Source: CAVRUZ01 sp963724495 (GTDB lineage: Bacteria; Actinomycetota; Actinomycetes; Propionibacteriales; DAIQRJ01). From it: DNA of 64,000 nucleotides. Position numbers and translations under genes: made by a program. The DNA is taken from NCBI GenBank assembly GCA_963724495.1, contig CAVRUZ010000002.1, forward strand, positions 1,364,001 to 1,428,000. Reading direction: 5' to 3'. This document shows, piece after piece, positions 10,060-18,963 of the stretch. Under the pieces are notes generated by a model, which saw only the letters and a program-made list of their open reading frames with translations, was not told where the DNA came from and searched no databases. Numbering within the stretch: position 1 is the first letter of the stretch; the number at the start of each line of letters is the position of its first letter.

Positions 10060-11007
10060 GTGAGCGTTGAGATAGGGGCCCGCAAGCTGCTCCGGCTCGA
10101 GGTGCGCAACGCCGAGACACCCATCGAGCGCAAGCCGCCGTGGATCAAGACCAAGCTGCGCACCGGCCCGGAGTACAACCGGCTGTCCGCGCTGGTCAAG
10201 GACGAGGGCCTGCACACGGTGTGCCAGGAAGCCGGCTGCCCCAACATCTACGAGTGCTGGGAGGACCGCGAGGCCACCTTCCTCATCGGCGGCGACCAGT
10301 GCACGAGGCGCTGCGACTTCTGCCAGATCGAGACGGGCAAGCCTGCCGAGCTCGACCGCGACGAACCTCGCCGGGTGGCCGAGAGCGTCCGGACCATGGG
10401 ACTGCGCTACGCGACCGTGACCGGCGTCTGCCGCGACGACCAGCCCGACGGCGGCGCGTGGCTGTACGCCGAGACCATCCGGCAGATCCACGACCTGTGC
10501 CCGGGTACCGGCGTGGAGATGCTCGCGCCGGACTTCAACGCCGAACCGGAACTGCTCGGTCAGATCTTCGACACCCGCCCCGAGGTGTTCGCGCACAACG
10601 TGGAGACCGTGCCGCGGATCTTCCGGCGGATCCGTCCCGGCTTCCGCTACGAGCGTTCCCTCGACGTGCTCACCGCGGCGCGATCCGCAGACCTGGTGAC
10701 CAAGTCCAACCTGATCCTCGGCATGGGTGAGACCGACGAGGAGGTGGGCGAGGCGCTGGTGCAGCTGCACGACGCCGGCTGCGAGGTCGTGACGATCACG
10801 CAGTACCTCCGGCCTTCACTCCGGCACCACCCGATCGACCGGTGGGTCACACCCGAGCAGTTCGACGCGTTCGCCGCCGAGGCCAGGCGGATCGGCTTCG
10901 CCGGTGTGATGAGCGGGCCGCTCGTGCGGTCGTCCTACCGTGCCGGCCGGCTGTACCGCGAGGCGCTGGAACGCCGCGCCGGGCAAGGGACCAGCCTGTC
11001 GGCCTGA
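10060..11007 (+). CDS. lipA: Lipoyl synthase (radical SAM)
   Basis: Inserts two sulfur atoms into octanoyl groups already bound to E2 or GcvH lipoyl domains. It contains both iron-sulfur clusters of LipA: the radical-SAM CX3CX2C at residues 81, 85 and 88 (CTRRCDFC) and the auxiliary-cluster cysteines upstream (CQEAGCPNIYEC). The auxiliary-cluster serine is expected in the C-terminal GPLVRSSYRA. The start is GTG 10060, and the 315-residue length is standard. It stands 37 bp after the ABC permease and works with LipB and the E2 of this block. Confidence 0.97.
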   Translation: MSVEIGARKLLRLEVRNAETPIERKPPWIKTKLRTGPEYNRLSALVKDEGLHTVCQEAGCPNIYECWEDREATFLIGGDQCTRRCDFCQIETGKPAELDRDEPRRVAESVRTMGLRYATVTGVCRDDQPDGGAWLYAETIRQIHDLCPGTGVEMLAPDFNAEPELLGQIFDTRPEVFAHNVETVPRIFRRIRPGFRYERSLDVLTAARSADLVTKSNLILGMGETDEEVGEALVQLHDAGCEVVTITQYLRPSLRHHPIDRWVTPEQFDAFAAEARRIGFAGVMSGPLVRSSYRAGRLYREALERRAGQGTSLSA

Positions 11008-11113
11008 CCTCGCCGGAGCCGTCGGGGACCCCTTGGTCGGGCCTAGAATGGCCCGACATCTGCGCACGCGCATCGGACGCGACGCACCCCGACGTGAGGA
11101 ATCCCTAGCCGTC

Positions 11114-11899
11114 ATGCCCAAGGCACCGAAGTCCAAGACACCGGCCACTCCTCCACGCGGCGGCAAGGCGAAGTCGGCGGCACCGTCGATGGGCCGGGTC
11201 GAACAGGTCAAGCGGAGCTTCCAGCTGGCCCGCGAGTTCGACCGGTGGATCGGCTGGAAGATGCTGGGCATCTTTCTCGGGGTCATCGCGATCGGCCTGG
11301 CGATCGGGTTGCTCATCAACCACCCGATCTACGTCACGCTCCTGAGCCTGTCGCTGGGTCTGCTGGCCGCCACCTTCTACTTCGGTCGCAAGGTGACCGC
11401 CGCGGTGAACATCAAGCTCGAGGGCCAGGTAGGCGGCGCCGCGGGGGCCCTGCAGGGGCTGCGCCGGGGTTGGACCGTCGACGCCGGCATCGCGGCCACC
11501 CGCAACTCCGACATGGTGCACCGCGCGGTCGGCCCGGCCGGCATCGTCCTCGTCGGCGAAGGCTCGCCAAGCCGCGTCGGGCACCTGCTGTCGAACGAGA
11601 AGCGCAAGCACTCCCGGGTCACGCCGGATACGCCGATCTACGACATCATCGCGGGCAACGGTGCGAACCAGGTGCCGATCAAGAAGCTGATGGGTCACGT
11701 CGCCAAGCTCCCCCGCAACCTCAAGGGCAAGCAGATCGCGGAGGTCAAGCGCCGGCTGAAGGCGCTGGAGTCGACCCGCCAGCAGGTCCCACTGCCCAAG
11801 GGACCGATGCCGAAGAACGTCAAGATGCCCAAGGCGCCGGTGCGCGAGACCGGCGGTCCGAGGGCGCAGCCGTCCGGCCCGCGCGACTCCGGACGCTGA
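11114..11899 (+). CDS. DUF4191 family membrane protein
   Basis: Conserved actinobacterial membrane protein of unknown function, habitually located next to lipA and glnA. The 261-residue product has a basic N-terminus, two adjacent transmembrane helices (LGIFLGVIAIGLAIGLLI and VTLLSLSLGLLAATFYF, about residues 48-90), and a soluble domain with VGRPAGIVLVGEG-like (here VGPAGIVLVGEG) and a basic Lys/Pro-rich tail. The start ATG 11114 was chosen because homologues begin with a short Lys/Ala-rich leader; the frame is open further upstream but without protein-like sequence. Function is not known. Confidence 0.85.
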   Translation: MPKAPKSKTPATPPRGGKAKSAAPSMGRVEQVKRSFQLAREFDRWIGWKMLGIFLGVIAIGLAIGLLINHPIYVTLLSLSLGLLAATFYFGRKVTAAVNIKLEGQVGGAAGALQGLRRGWTVDAGIAATRNSDMVHRAVGPAGIVLVGEGSPSRVGHLLSNEKRKHSRVTPDTPIYDIIAGNGANQVPIKKLMGHVAKLPRNLKGKQIAEVKRRLKALESTRQQVPLPKGPMPKNVKMPKAPVRETGGPRAQPSGPRDSGR

Positions 11900-11929
11900 G
11901 ACCAGCCGGCCCGGCTGCGGCCCTTGGCG

Positions 11930-12379
11930 TCAGCGACGCCGCTTCGGCCTGGTCGGCATCGGCAGTTCGGCGCGCTTCCCCCGCCGCCACAACACGGCCG
12001 TGCCGGCCGCATGGTCGTGCAGACCTCGCCGGTCGGGACCCGCGACGACCGCTGGCAACACCAGCAGCAGGAGCGCCGTCCGAAGCGCGGCCCGCGGGAG
12101 GCCGACGCGCTCGCCGTCGAGGCGCGCGACCGCGATGCCGCAGATCAACTGGCCCGGCGAAGCGCCGGTGAGGGCGGTCGAGACCACGTTCACCACCGCG
12201 AACGTGGCGAGCGGCAGCAGGTCGGCAAGGGTGATCGGCGCACCGAACGGTGCCGAGCTGCGGACGGCGGCCAGCACCACCAGGTTGGCGATCGCCCAGT
12301 CGATCACCAAGGCCAGCAGGCGGATCCCGTATCCGGCGGTCCGCGGGTCGACCGGTGTGCGGGGGTCGGGTTCGGGCAC
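11930..12379 (-). CDS. RDD family membrane protein
   Basis: Small integral membrane protein (149 residues). RDD-family features are an Arg and Asp in the first helix (AGYGIRLLALVIDWAIANLVV), the second helix (LLPLATFAVVNVVSTALTG) and the motif SPGQLICGIAV, followed by a third hydrophobic stretch (TALLLLVLPAVVAG). It is convergent with the DUF4191 gene and divergent from glnA. Some RDD proteins have been implicated in ion transport, but no specific role can be read here. Confidence 0.85.
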   Translation of the reverse strand: MPEPDPRTPVDPRTAGYGIRLLALVIDWAIANLVVLAAVRSSAPFGAPITLADLLPLATFAVVNVVSTALTGASPGQLICGIAVARLDGERVGLPRAALRTALLLLVLPAVVAGPDRRGLHDHAAGTAVLWRRGKRAELPMPTRPKRRR

Positions 12380-12617
12380 GGCGCGAGGCTACCGACCCGG
12401 CCGCTGTCAGCCGTGGCCGATGACCGGCCCCGCACCCGCCACCCGCCGCTCGTAACACCTGCGAAACAATCGAGACACCGCCGGGTAATGGCTGCGACCT
12501 AGCGTCGCTGACAGCCGAGGAGGCCCAGCACTCCCCCGCAGTCAGGCCGCCGGATCAAGCCTGGCATTCTCGCGCGATGCCCGTAAGACCCGTCAGTTCC
12601 TACCGATCAGGAGCAGC
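12380..12617. promoter_or_regulatory. Divergent intergenic region upstream of glnA
   Basis: A stretch of 238 bp between the RDD gene and glnA that must hold the glnA promoter and probably that of the RDD gene. A ribosome binding site AGGAG lies 6 bp before the glnA ATG. No clear GlnR-type box could be assigned by eye. Confidence 0.4.
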
Positions 12618-14042
12618 ATGTTCGAAAACGCAGCGGATGTCGCCGCCTTCGTCAAGAACGAGGGCGTCGAGTTCGTCGACGTCCGGTTCTGTGACCTGCC
12701 TGGGGTGATGCAGCACTTCAACGTCCCCGCGCAGTCGGTCACCGACGACTTCTTCTCCGAGGGCCAGATGTTCGACGGCTCGTCGATCCGGGGCTTCCAG
12801 TCGATCCACGAGTCGGACATGAAGCTGATCCCTGATCCGTCCTCGGCCTACCTGGACCCGTTCCGCAAGGCCAAGACGCTGATCATCAACATGAGCATCG
12901 TCGACCCGTTCACCGACGAGCCGTACACCCGCGACCCGCGGCACGTGGCCGCCAAGGCCGAGACGTACATGCAGTCGACCGGCATCGCCGACACCGCGTT
13001 CTTCGCTCCGGAAGCCGAGTTCTACATCTTCGACGACGTGCGGTTCGAGACGAAGCAGAACGCCAGCTACTACTTCATCGACTCGATCGAGGCTGCCTGG
13101 AACTCCGGACGCGAGGAGGGCGGGAACAACCTCGGGCACAAGACCCCCTACAAGGGCGGCTACTTCCCGGTGCCGCCGGTTGACCACTTCGCCGACCTGC
13201 GCGACGAGATGGTGCTCGAGCTCGACAAGCTGGGACTGGAGGTCGAGCGCAGCCACCACGAGGTGGGCACCGCCGGCCAGGCTGAGATCAACTACCGGTT
13301 CGACTCGCTGTTCAAGTCGGCCGACAAGGTCATGCAGTTCAAGTACGTGGTGAAGAACGTCGCGCACCGCAACGGCAAGACGGTGACGTTCATGCCGAAG
13401 CCGCTCTTCGGCGACAACGGATCGGGCATGCACACCCACCAGTCGCTGTGGAAGGACGGCGTCCCGCTGTTCTACGACGAGAACGGCTACGGCGGCCTGT
13501 CGGACATGGCCCGCTGGTACATCGGCGGCCTGCTCACGCACGCGCCTTCGCTGCTGGCGTTCACCAACCCGACGATGAACTCCTACCACCGGCTGGTGCC
13601 CGGCTTCGAGGCGCCGGTGAACCTGGTGTACTCCGCGCGCAACCGCTCCGCCTGTGTGCGGATCCCGGTCACCGGTTCCAACCCCAAGGCCAAGCGGGTC
13701 GAGTTCCGGGTGCCGGACCCCTCCTGCAACGCCTACCTCGCGTTCGCGGCGATGCTCATGGCCGGACTCGACGGCATCAAGAACCGCATCGAGCCGCCGG
13801 CGCCGGTCGACAAGGACCTGTACGAGCTGCCGCCGGACGAGCACGCCGAGATCACCCAGGTGCCCGGCTCGCTGCCGGCCGTTCTCGACTCGCTCGAGGC
13901 CGACCACGCGTACCTCAGCGAAGGCGACGTGTTCACCGAGGACCTGATCGAGAACTGGATCGACTTCAAGCGCACCCACGAGGTCGACCCGCTCCGGCTG
14001 CGCCCGCACCCGCACGAGTTCGAGCTGTACTTCGACTGCTGA
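12618..14042 (+). CDS. glnA: Glutamine synthetase type I
   Basis: Condenses glutamate and ammonia to glutamine with ATP; the central nitrogen-assimilation enzyme, a dodecamer. The 474-residue product is complete. It shows the beta-grasp N-terminus (FDGSSIRGF), the metal and ATP motifs (PEAEFYIFDD, FGDNGSGMHTHQSLW, NPTMNSYHRLVPGFEAP) and the adenylylation loop DKDLYELPPDE with Tyr402. That tyrosine indicates GlnE-type adenylylation control, as in the GlnA1 of actinobacteria. The start follows AGGAG at 12609. The frame is intact. Confidence 0.98.
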   Translation: MFENAADVAAFVKNEGVEFVDVRFCDLPGVMQHFNVPAQSVTDDFFSEGQMFDGSSIRGFQSIHESDMKLIPDPSSAYLDPFRKAKTLIINMSIVDPFTDEPYTRDPRHVAAKAETYMQSTGIADTAFFAPEAEFYIFDDVRFETKQNASYYFIDSIEAAWNSGREEGGNNLGHKTPYKGGYFPVPPVDHFADLRDEMVLELDKLGLEVERSHHEVGTAGQAEINYRFDSLFKSADKVMQFKYVVKNVAHRNGKTVTFMPKPLFGDNGSGMHTHQSLWKDGVPLFYDENGYGGLSDMARWYIGGLLTHAPSLLAFTNPTMNSYHRLVPGFEAPVNLVYSARNRSACVRIPVTGSNPKAKRVEFRVPDPSCNAYLAFAAMLMAGLDGIKNRIEPPAPVDKDLYELPPDEHAEITQVPGSLPAVLDSLEADHAYLSEGDVFTEDLIENWIDFKRTHEVDPLRLRPHPHEFELYFDC

Positions 14043-14347
14043 AACGGCGTTCGCTGACCTGCGCCGATAGCCAGGAAAGGGCCTCTGACCTGCAGTTATG
14101 CCGCTGTTGCGTCACCGGAGCGCGCGGGCTCGGCCGTCCCGGGCGCGGGTCCCGGTCACGTGATCTGTTCGGGACCGATCGGTGGTCAGGCCTGCCGCCG
14201 CTCGAATACCGGCTCTGTCGGCGGCCCACGGGCGGGGAGGTGTGTCGGTCCCTCGATCTGGTGCCCGTGGTGCTCCGCCAGGGAGGACAGCCGCCGAGCG
14301 CGGCTAGTCCAGCAGCGTGCTGGCCCAGTGCGTTCAGGGCTTTCTGC
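14043..14347. other. Gene-poor stretch after glnA
   Basis: About 300 bp without a convincing gene on either strand. Long open frames cross it, but the translations are Arg/Pro/Ser-rich and show no domain. This marks the left edge of the accessory region. Confidence 0.5.
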
Positions 14348-14556
14348 TCATGCAGCCGGGTCGGCCACCGATGGGTCATCGGCGACGGCTTGCTGGATGG
14401 CATCAGCCGCACGTTGCTCGACAGTCGGCCATTCGACGATCTTCTCGGCGAGGGAACCTGCAGGTCAGTGCGTCCGCCCTCCCCGTAGTCGTCGTTGTAG
14501 CGCTCAAGCACTTGACGCACCTTCTCGACCATCTGTTTGTACTCGTCCACGTCCAT
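14348..14556 (-). CDS. Small acidic hypothetical protein (about 69 residues), one frame change
   Basis: Not a recognised family. From ATG 14556 the translation MDVDEYKQMVEKVRQVLERY is helical and acidic. After about residue 32 the same character continues only if one base is restored near the CTGCAG at about 14460, reading on as SLAEKIVEWPTVEQRAADAI and ending AA-stop at 14348. The continuity of an amphipathic, acidic sequence across two frames argues for a real gene with one indel. No typical ribosome binding site was identified. Confidence 0.5.
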
Positions 14557-14684
14557 GGGCCCCGTCTCCCATCCTGTTGTGCCCGCGTGTAGAGGTCCGA
14601 TGCCGCACTGTCTCCATCCTGACAGCGAACGCCGACGACGACATGATTCGCCTCGAGCACACCGCTGCGTTCTCCGTGCGTTAA

Positions 14685-14795
14685 CCGAACTCCCAGCTCG
14701 GACTGGTGTCGGGGACTTCTCATTTCCTGGCGATGGAGAAGCCCGACCTGGTGAACCACCTGGTCCTCGACTTCTTGAGCAAGATCCCGTGGCGA
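14685..14795 (+). pseudogene. C-terminal remnant of an alpha/beta hydrolase
   Basis: The frame reads NSQLGLVSGTSHFLAMEKPD and continues LVNHLVLDFLSK, closely matching the end of alpha/beta hydrolases where the catalytic histidine sits in G-T-S-H and is followed by EKP-x-L-x-x-x-x-x-DFL. A TAA at 14682 cuts the frame just upstream, and no nucleophile elbow or N-terminal part is nearby. Only the last 35-40 residues of the fold survive, so this is a relic. Confidence 0.6.
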
Positions 14796-14929
14796 CTCCT
14801 TGCCGTTCAGGAGCGCTGCGGAGGCAGGGAGCTAGACCGGTGTGCGGCCGATCTGTCGGCCTTGCTTGCGCTTGGGGCAAAAAGTCAACCAGAGCAACTT
14901 TTGCCCGTTCTACCCGTATTGTTGTAGAT

Positions 14930-15319
14930 GTGAGTGAGCCGTCGGAAGTCAGCCCATACGAGTCGCTGACGATCGACGTGGAAGGCGTGGTCATTCTGGT
15001 GTGGCCGCGCGGTGTGCACATCACCCGTGCTGCCGCCCAGCAGGCGTTCGACGACGTGAACACTCTTTGCGGCGCCGTTCGCCGGCCCATGCTCGTGGAC
15101 ATGGCCACCACAAAGTCTGTGGCTCGTGGTGCGCGAGCGGTATTTGGTCAACCGTGTGCAGCATCCAGGATTGCGCTGCTCGGCAGATCGCCGGTCGATC
15201 GTGTCATCGCCAACTTCACGCTCGGCGTCAGCGTGGTCCCGTGTCCGACCAGGTTCTTCACGGATCGGGCGAGCGCAATGTCGTTTCTCCGCGAGGGCAA
15301 CGATGAGCGAGGAGTATGA
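14930..15319 (+). CDS. STAS/SpoIIAA-like small protein
   Basis: A 129-residue cytosolic protein of the type annotated as STAS/SEC14 or DUF7793-like, often found ahead of GGDEF or EAL genes in actinobacteria. Sequence features are SLTIDVEGVVILVWPRG, the strand-helix pattern VRRPMLVDMATTKSVARGAR, and a closing FFTDRASAMSFLRE. The start GTG 14930 was chosen because protein-like sequence begins there. It overlaps the diguanylate cyclase start by 17 bp, so translation is coupled; a regulatory partner for that enzyme is the natural inference. Confidence 0.65.
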   Translation: MSEPSEVSPYESLTIDVEGVVILVWPRGVHITRAAAQQAFDDVNTLCGAVRRPMLVDMATTKSVARGARAVFGQPCAASRIALLGRSPVDRVIANFTLGVSVVPCPTRFFTDRASAMSFLREGNDERGV

Positions 15320-16838
15320 CGACGGGCGATTGGACGGGCTGGTTGATCTGATTGTCCGGCTCGCGTCCGGAAACCTGAAGGCCCGTTTGGAACCTTCCGA
15401 GGCGAGGGATTCTCTTGACGCGGTCATCACGGGCATCAATCTGTTGGCCGAGGAGCTCGACCTGATCACCCAATCGCTGGAACAACGGGTCGCCGAACGT
15501 ACGATCGCGCTGAACCAGGCCAGAGTGGCGCTCGAGCGGATGGCCCTGAACGATGCGCTGACGGGCCTGGGGAATCGAACCCTGCTGGGGGACCGCATCA
15601 GACAGGCAGGGGCGCGGGCCGAGCGCGGAACTCGGCCCCCGACCGTCCTGGTTCTGGATCTCGACAAGTTCAAGACGATCAACGACAGCCTGGGTCACAA
15701 CGCAGGTGACCGAATCCTGGTCGAAGTCGCACGCCGCCTCACCAGCGTGGTGCGGGAAACAGACACTGTTGCCCGGCTCGGAGGCGACGAGTTCGCGATC
15801 GTCACGCCGGACCTTGCGGAGGACGACGCGCTCCGAGTCGCTGAACGGGCACTCGCGGAACTGCAGGCACCTTTCCTTCTCGGCGATCGAACGGTGTGGA
15901 CCGGGGCGAGCATCGGTGTGTGCTTCGGCCGGCGTGGACAGAGCGCCGAGCATCTCCTACGTGACGCGGACACCGCGATGTATGCGGCAAAGGCCAATGG
16001 ACGCGGCAGGATCGAGGTCTTCTGTCCGGAGATGCACCATGCGGCTCGGGACAGGCTCGAGATCGCGTCGGAAATCGGAGCCGCGATCTCCGGAGGCCAA
16101 CTAGCGCTGTTTTACCAGCCGGTCGTTCACCTCGGCACTGCAACAATCGTCGGGGCCGAGGGACTGGTGCGTTGGCTGCATCCCAAACGCGGCGTCCTGA
16201 CGCCGGCTGACTTCATTCCGATCGCGGAGGACAGTGGGCACATCGTCGACATTGGCCATTGGGCGATCAAAGTGGCCGTCGCGCAGCTGCGCGACTGGTC
16301 GCTAGCGTTTCAGAATCGAAACTTTCAACTGCACGTGAACATATCACCGGCCGAGTTGAGATCGCCAGGAATGGCCACTTTTGTATCCGATGTCTTGCGG
16401 GAACACGATGTCGAGCCTCACCGCCTCGCGATCGAGATATCCGAAACAGGGATGATGACAGACGATCTCCTGGGGCTGGACGCCCTCACCACCCTGAAGG
16501 AACTAGGCCTAGGGATCGAAATCGACGATTTTGGTACGGGTTACTCATCCATCAGCTACCTTCGTCAATTGCCGATTGATACGGTCAAGGTCGATCAGTC
16601 GCTCATCCGGAATCTGGGCACCGACACAAGGCAGGTCGCGTTCGTCGCCGCCATCCTGCGACTGATCGAATCCGCGGGCTTACGCGCAGTAGTCGAAGGG
16701 ATTGAGACGGCCGGGCAGTTGGCTAGACTGCTAGAGATAGGATGCGACTATGGACAAGGATACTATTTCAGCCCTCCAGTGGCGCGGGAACAAATGACAC
16801 AATTGCTGACCTATCAGCACATCACGCCCCGGCACTGA
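15303..16838 (+). CDS. HAMP-like/GGDEF/EAL c-di-GMP turnover protein
   Basis: A 511-residue soluble signalling protein that probably makes and/or degrades cyclic di-GMP. It has a HAMP-like coiled region without membrane helices (about residues 8-80), a GGDEF domain with intact LGGDEFAIV, and an EAL domain. The EAL core motif reads E-G-L (GAEGLVRW), but the other phosphodiesterase motifs look good: NISP, EISETG, DDFGTGYSS and VKVDQS. EGL variants can remain active, so dual function is plausible. The ATG at 15303 overlaps the upstream gene and the stop is 1 bp from the methyltransferase start, giving a tight three-gene operon. Confidence 0.9.
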   Translation: MSEEYDDGRLDGLVDLIVRLASGNLKARLEPSEARDSLDAVITGINLLAEELDLITQSLEQRVAERTIALNQARVALERMALNDALTGLGNRTLLGDRIRQAGARAERGTRPPTVLVLDLDKFKTINDSLGHNAGDRILVEVARRLTSVVRETDTVARLGGDEFAIVTPDLAEDDALRVAERALAELQAPFLLGDRTVWTGASIGVCFGRRGQSAEHLLRDADTAMYAAKANGRGRIEVFCPEMHHAARDRLEIASEIGAAISGGQLALFYQPVVHLGTATIVGAEGLVRWLHPKRGVLTPADFIPIAEDSGHIVDIGHWAIKVAVAQLRDWSLAFQNRNFQLHVNISPAELRSPGMATFVSDVLREHDVEPHRLAIEISETGMMTDDLLGLDALTTLKELGLGIEIDDFGTGYSSISYLRQLPIDTVKVDQSLIRNLGTDTRQVAFVAAILRLIESAGLRAVVEGIETAGQLARLLEIGCDYGQGYYFSPPVAREQMTQLLTYQHITPRH

Positions 16839-16839
16839 A

Positions 16840-17676
16840 ATGGCGAGTGAGCAGCGATCCATTCGGGGACAGCGCTCGAGCAGGGGCCGAGCCCTGCTCT
16901 CATATGCCCTGCTGGCGCCACGGGTGGCGTGGCTTAGCCGACGCACGCCGAAGGACCTGACAGTGGGCTGGGAGCACTACTGGTCGTCGATCCGCGCGAC
17001 CGGTGTTGGCGGGGACGTCCTGTGGGACGCCGGCGATCTCGGAGAGATGCAGGCCTACCTGCGGGTCATGCGTACGCACCTCGACACCTCTCTGCCGATC
17101 ATCGACATCGGGTGCGGAAACGGCCGATTCACGAGACAGCTCGTGCCGGTATTCCGTTCGGTTGTCGGGATCGACCTCTCTCCGAGCGCGATTGCAGTGG
17201 CGAACTCGGAATCGACCGATTCGTCCGTCGTGGAGTTCCGATCTATGGACGCCATCGTGCCTGGCGCGACCAATGTCCTCGCCTCAGAGTGGGCGCCTGC
17301 CAACATATTCATTCGCGGGGTGTTCCACATCTTGGATCCATCTGCCCGGGTTGAGTTGGCAAGAAACCTCCTATCACTCACCCGTGCCAGGGGTCGGGTG
17401 TTTCTTGCCGAGACAGACTTCCGCGGGAGCGGGCTGGAATACGTGGCGAACCTCGGCGCCACGCCAAGATCGATTCCTGGACCGCTGGAACGTGCGATAA
17501 GGGACCTTCCACGGCCGGGACACTTCGGTCGGGCCGAGCGCGAGCAGAGCTTTGATGGGGCCGATTGGGAGTTGATCGTCGACGGCCCGACCGTGATCGA
17601 GACCATCCCCTTGAGGGAATCGACTGAGCCTGGACACATTCCCGGGTACTTTGCGGTCCTCGCTCAGCGCAGCTGA
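16840..17676 (+). CDS. SAM-dependent class I methyltransferase
   Basis: A 278-residue protein with the SAM-binding motif I IIDIGCGNGRF, motif II VVGIDLSPSAIAVA and a later FHILDPSARVELA block, in the usual class I order. The N-terminal 60 residues are basic. The start is 1 bp after the GGDEF/EAL stop, so it is co-transcribed and probably co-translated with the c-di-GMP enzyme. The acceptor substrate is unknown; the pairing suggests a c-di-GMP-linked modification but does not prove it. Confidence 0.8.
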   Translation: MASEQRSIRGQRSSRGRALLSYALLAPRVAWLSRRTPKDLTVGWEHYWSSIRATGVGGDVLWDAGDLGEMQAYLRVMRTHLDTSLPIIDIGCGNGRFTRQLVPVFRSVVGIDLSPSAIAVANSESTDSSVVEFRSMDAIVPGATNVLASEWAPANIFIRGVFHILDPSARVELARNLLSLTRARGRVFLAETDFRGSGLEYVANLGATPRSIPGPLERAIRDLPRPGHFGRAEREQSFDGADWELIVDGPTVIETIPLRESTEPGHIPGYFAVLAQRS

Positions 17677-17788
17677 CACCCACGGCAGTCGTCGCCGTTC
17701 GCCAAGGGCGTGCCATCCGTTCCCCGCGGGCCATTCAATGGGTCCGACATAGCTCCGAGCACGCTCATGGTATGTCCACCGAATCATT

Positions 17789-17818
17789 GAGGTCTCCGAC
17801 CGGAGACCTCTTCTGTTT
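17789..17818 (+). terminator. Strong hairpin, probable terminator of the c-di-GMP operon
   Basis: A perfect 10-bp inverted repeat, GAGGTCTCCG and CGGAGACCTC separated by 2 bp (17789-17810), followed by TTCTGTTT. It lies 112 bp after the methyltransferase stop. The T-rich trailer supports intrinsic termination in the forward direction. Confidence 0.55.
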
Positions 17819-18084
17819 GGCGGCGCGTGTAGGGACTGCGTAGCGGCAGTTTGCCCAGATGGGCTAGATGACGGCATCACCGCGCAGAAGGCCAAACCTG
17901 CTTCATCGGTGCCCCGCATGGCATGTCCTCGCTCCAACGGTCCATGACTCGTGCCGCGCCGTGACGACCAGCCGCCGCTAGGCCAACGTCTCGGGTGATT
18001 GACCTACGTGTCCCTTGGTTGACCAGAGTTCGACGACCACCATGAGCATCTCCTGGGTGATCCAGAAGGCTATCGAGGGTTGCG
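17819..18084. other. Intergenic stretch without a supported gene
   Basis: Together with 17677-17788 this makes about 400 bp between the methyltransferase and the next minus-strand gene. Apart from the hairpin noted separately nothing is recognised. Confidence 0.4.
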
Positions 18085-18423
18085 TCAGACAGTTGCAGGG
18101 TCTTCATGAGCGCGGTTGACTTCGCCCTGAATGATGCTGGTGGAACCGGCCGACCGCATCTCCACCTCGTTGAGGTGGTCGCGGATACCTTCCACCAACT
18201 CGGCGCCACCGCGAGGAACGCTGACCGTGAGGCGCTCGGCGTTGTCTTCGGTCACCGCCTGATGAATGGCGTCAGCCATCTTCTGGTGGGTCCCAGCCGG
18301 GAGATGACCCGAGGCCACATGCACTTGCGCCCGTGCCTCCTTGTTGTCGTCCTTCGACGAGACGGTTGCCTGGCTCAGGACCTGACCGTCTTGTTCAACG
18401 GTGATCTGCTTGTCGTCGGCCAC
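18085..18423 (-). CDS. Hypothetical 112-residue soluble protein
   Basis: Family not recognised. The start GTG 18423 has AAGGAG about 7 bp upstream. The translation is hydrophilic and well formed: an N-terminal strand region (QITVEQDGQVLSQATVSS), an alternating central part ending in AVTEDNAERLTVSVPRGG, and a helical C-terminus (ELVEGIRDHLNEVEMR). There is no signal peptide or membrane segment. The good start signal and normal codon use support a real gene; neighbours give no functional clue. Confidence 0.7.
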   Translation of the reverse strand: MADDKQITVEQDGQVLSQATVSSKDDNKEARAQVHVASGHLPAGTHQKMADAIHQAVTEDNAERLTVSVPRGGAELVEGIRDHLNEVEMRSAGSTSIIQGEVNRAHEDPATV

Positions 18424-18795
18424 GTCGTCTCCTTGCTAGGCGGTCCTGCAACAGTCGCGCGGGCTGCCTAATCGTTCGAGGCCTGTTTGTTGTTTTTGCT
18501 GCGGCCACCCGGGCCCTAGGCCAGCCAGCCCACCAGAAGCACACGGCGACCGTGCCCCCAGGACATCGAGATCGTCCCCACACCACACCTTGGCGAAGGC
18601 TCCCCGACCCGCGTCAGGCGGCCCTTACCCGATGACCACCGACTCTGGCTGTTGGTATGCGAGCAGCGTTCGACGACGCGCTACGCACCTCCCTGCGCCG
18701 ATCATCGACTACGTCATCGTCAACTAGACGGCCCAAGGAGCTCCCCGCACCGCCGCAATCGCGGAGAGTCACGCGAAGGCCGGACATCTGTGGGT
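18424..18795. other. Intergenic stretch without a supported gene
   Basis: About 370 bp. The only structure seen is that it leads into the HNH-nuclease remnant, so it may be decayed coding sequence. Confidence 0.35.
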
Positions 18796-18963
18796 CATTC
18801 GGGTTTGGGTGTGCCGCCGAAGATCTCTGTCCGCTGCACCTATGCGATCCAATGGGTGCAGGTGAAATACCGCCGGCGACTCAGCGTCAACTCCGCCGAA
18901 CGCTCCATCCTCTCCAACAGCTGCGGCAGCCGCACCGTCACCGTGCCGTCTCGAGCGCTCTGA
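18796..18963 (+). pseudogene. C-terminal remnant of an HNH/DUF1524-type nuclease
   Basis: The frame reads CTYAIQWVQVKYRRRLSVNS, then AERSILSNSCG and VPSRAL-stop. This matches the tail of secreted actinobacterial HNH endonucleases, which end in C-x-Y-x-x-x-W-(V/L)-x-V-K-x-R-W-x-L-x-V-x-S-A-E. The HNH core that should precede it is absent; upstream translation is scrambled in all frames. It is therefore a 3' relic. Confidence 0.5.

Noticed and set aside
13966..15111. 381-codon minus-strand frame
   Set aside because: It joins antisense sequence of several genes with the first half of the small protein at 14348-14556. Only that short piece is protein-like.
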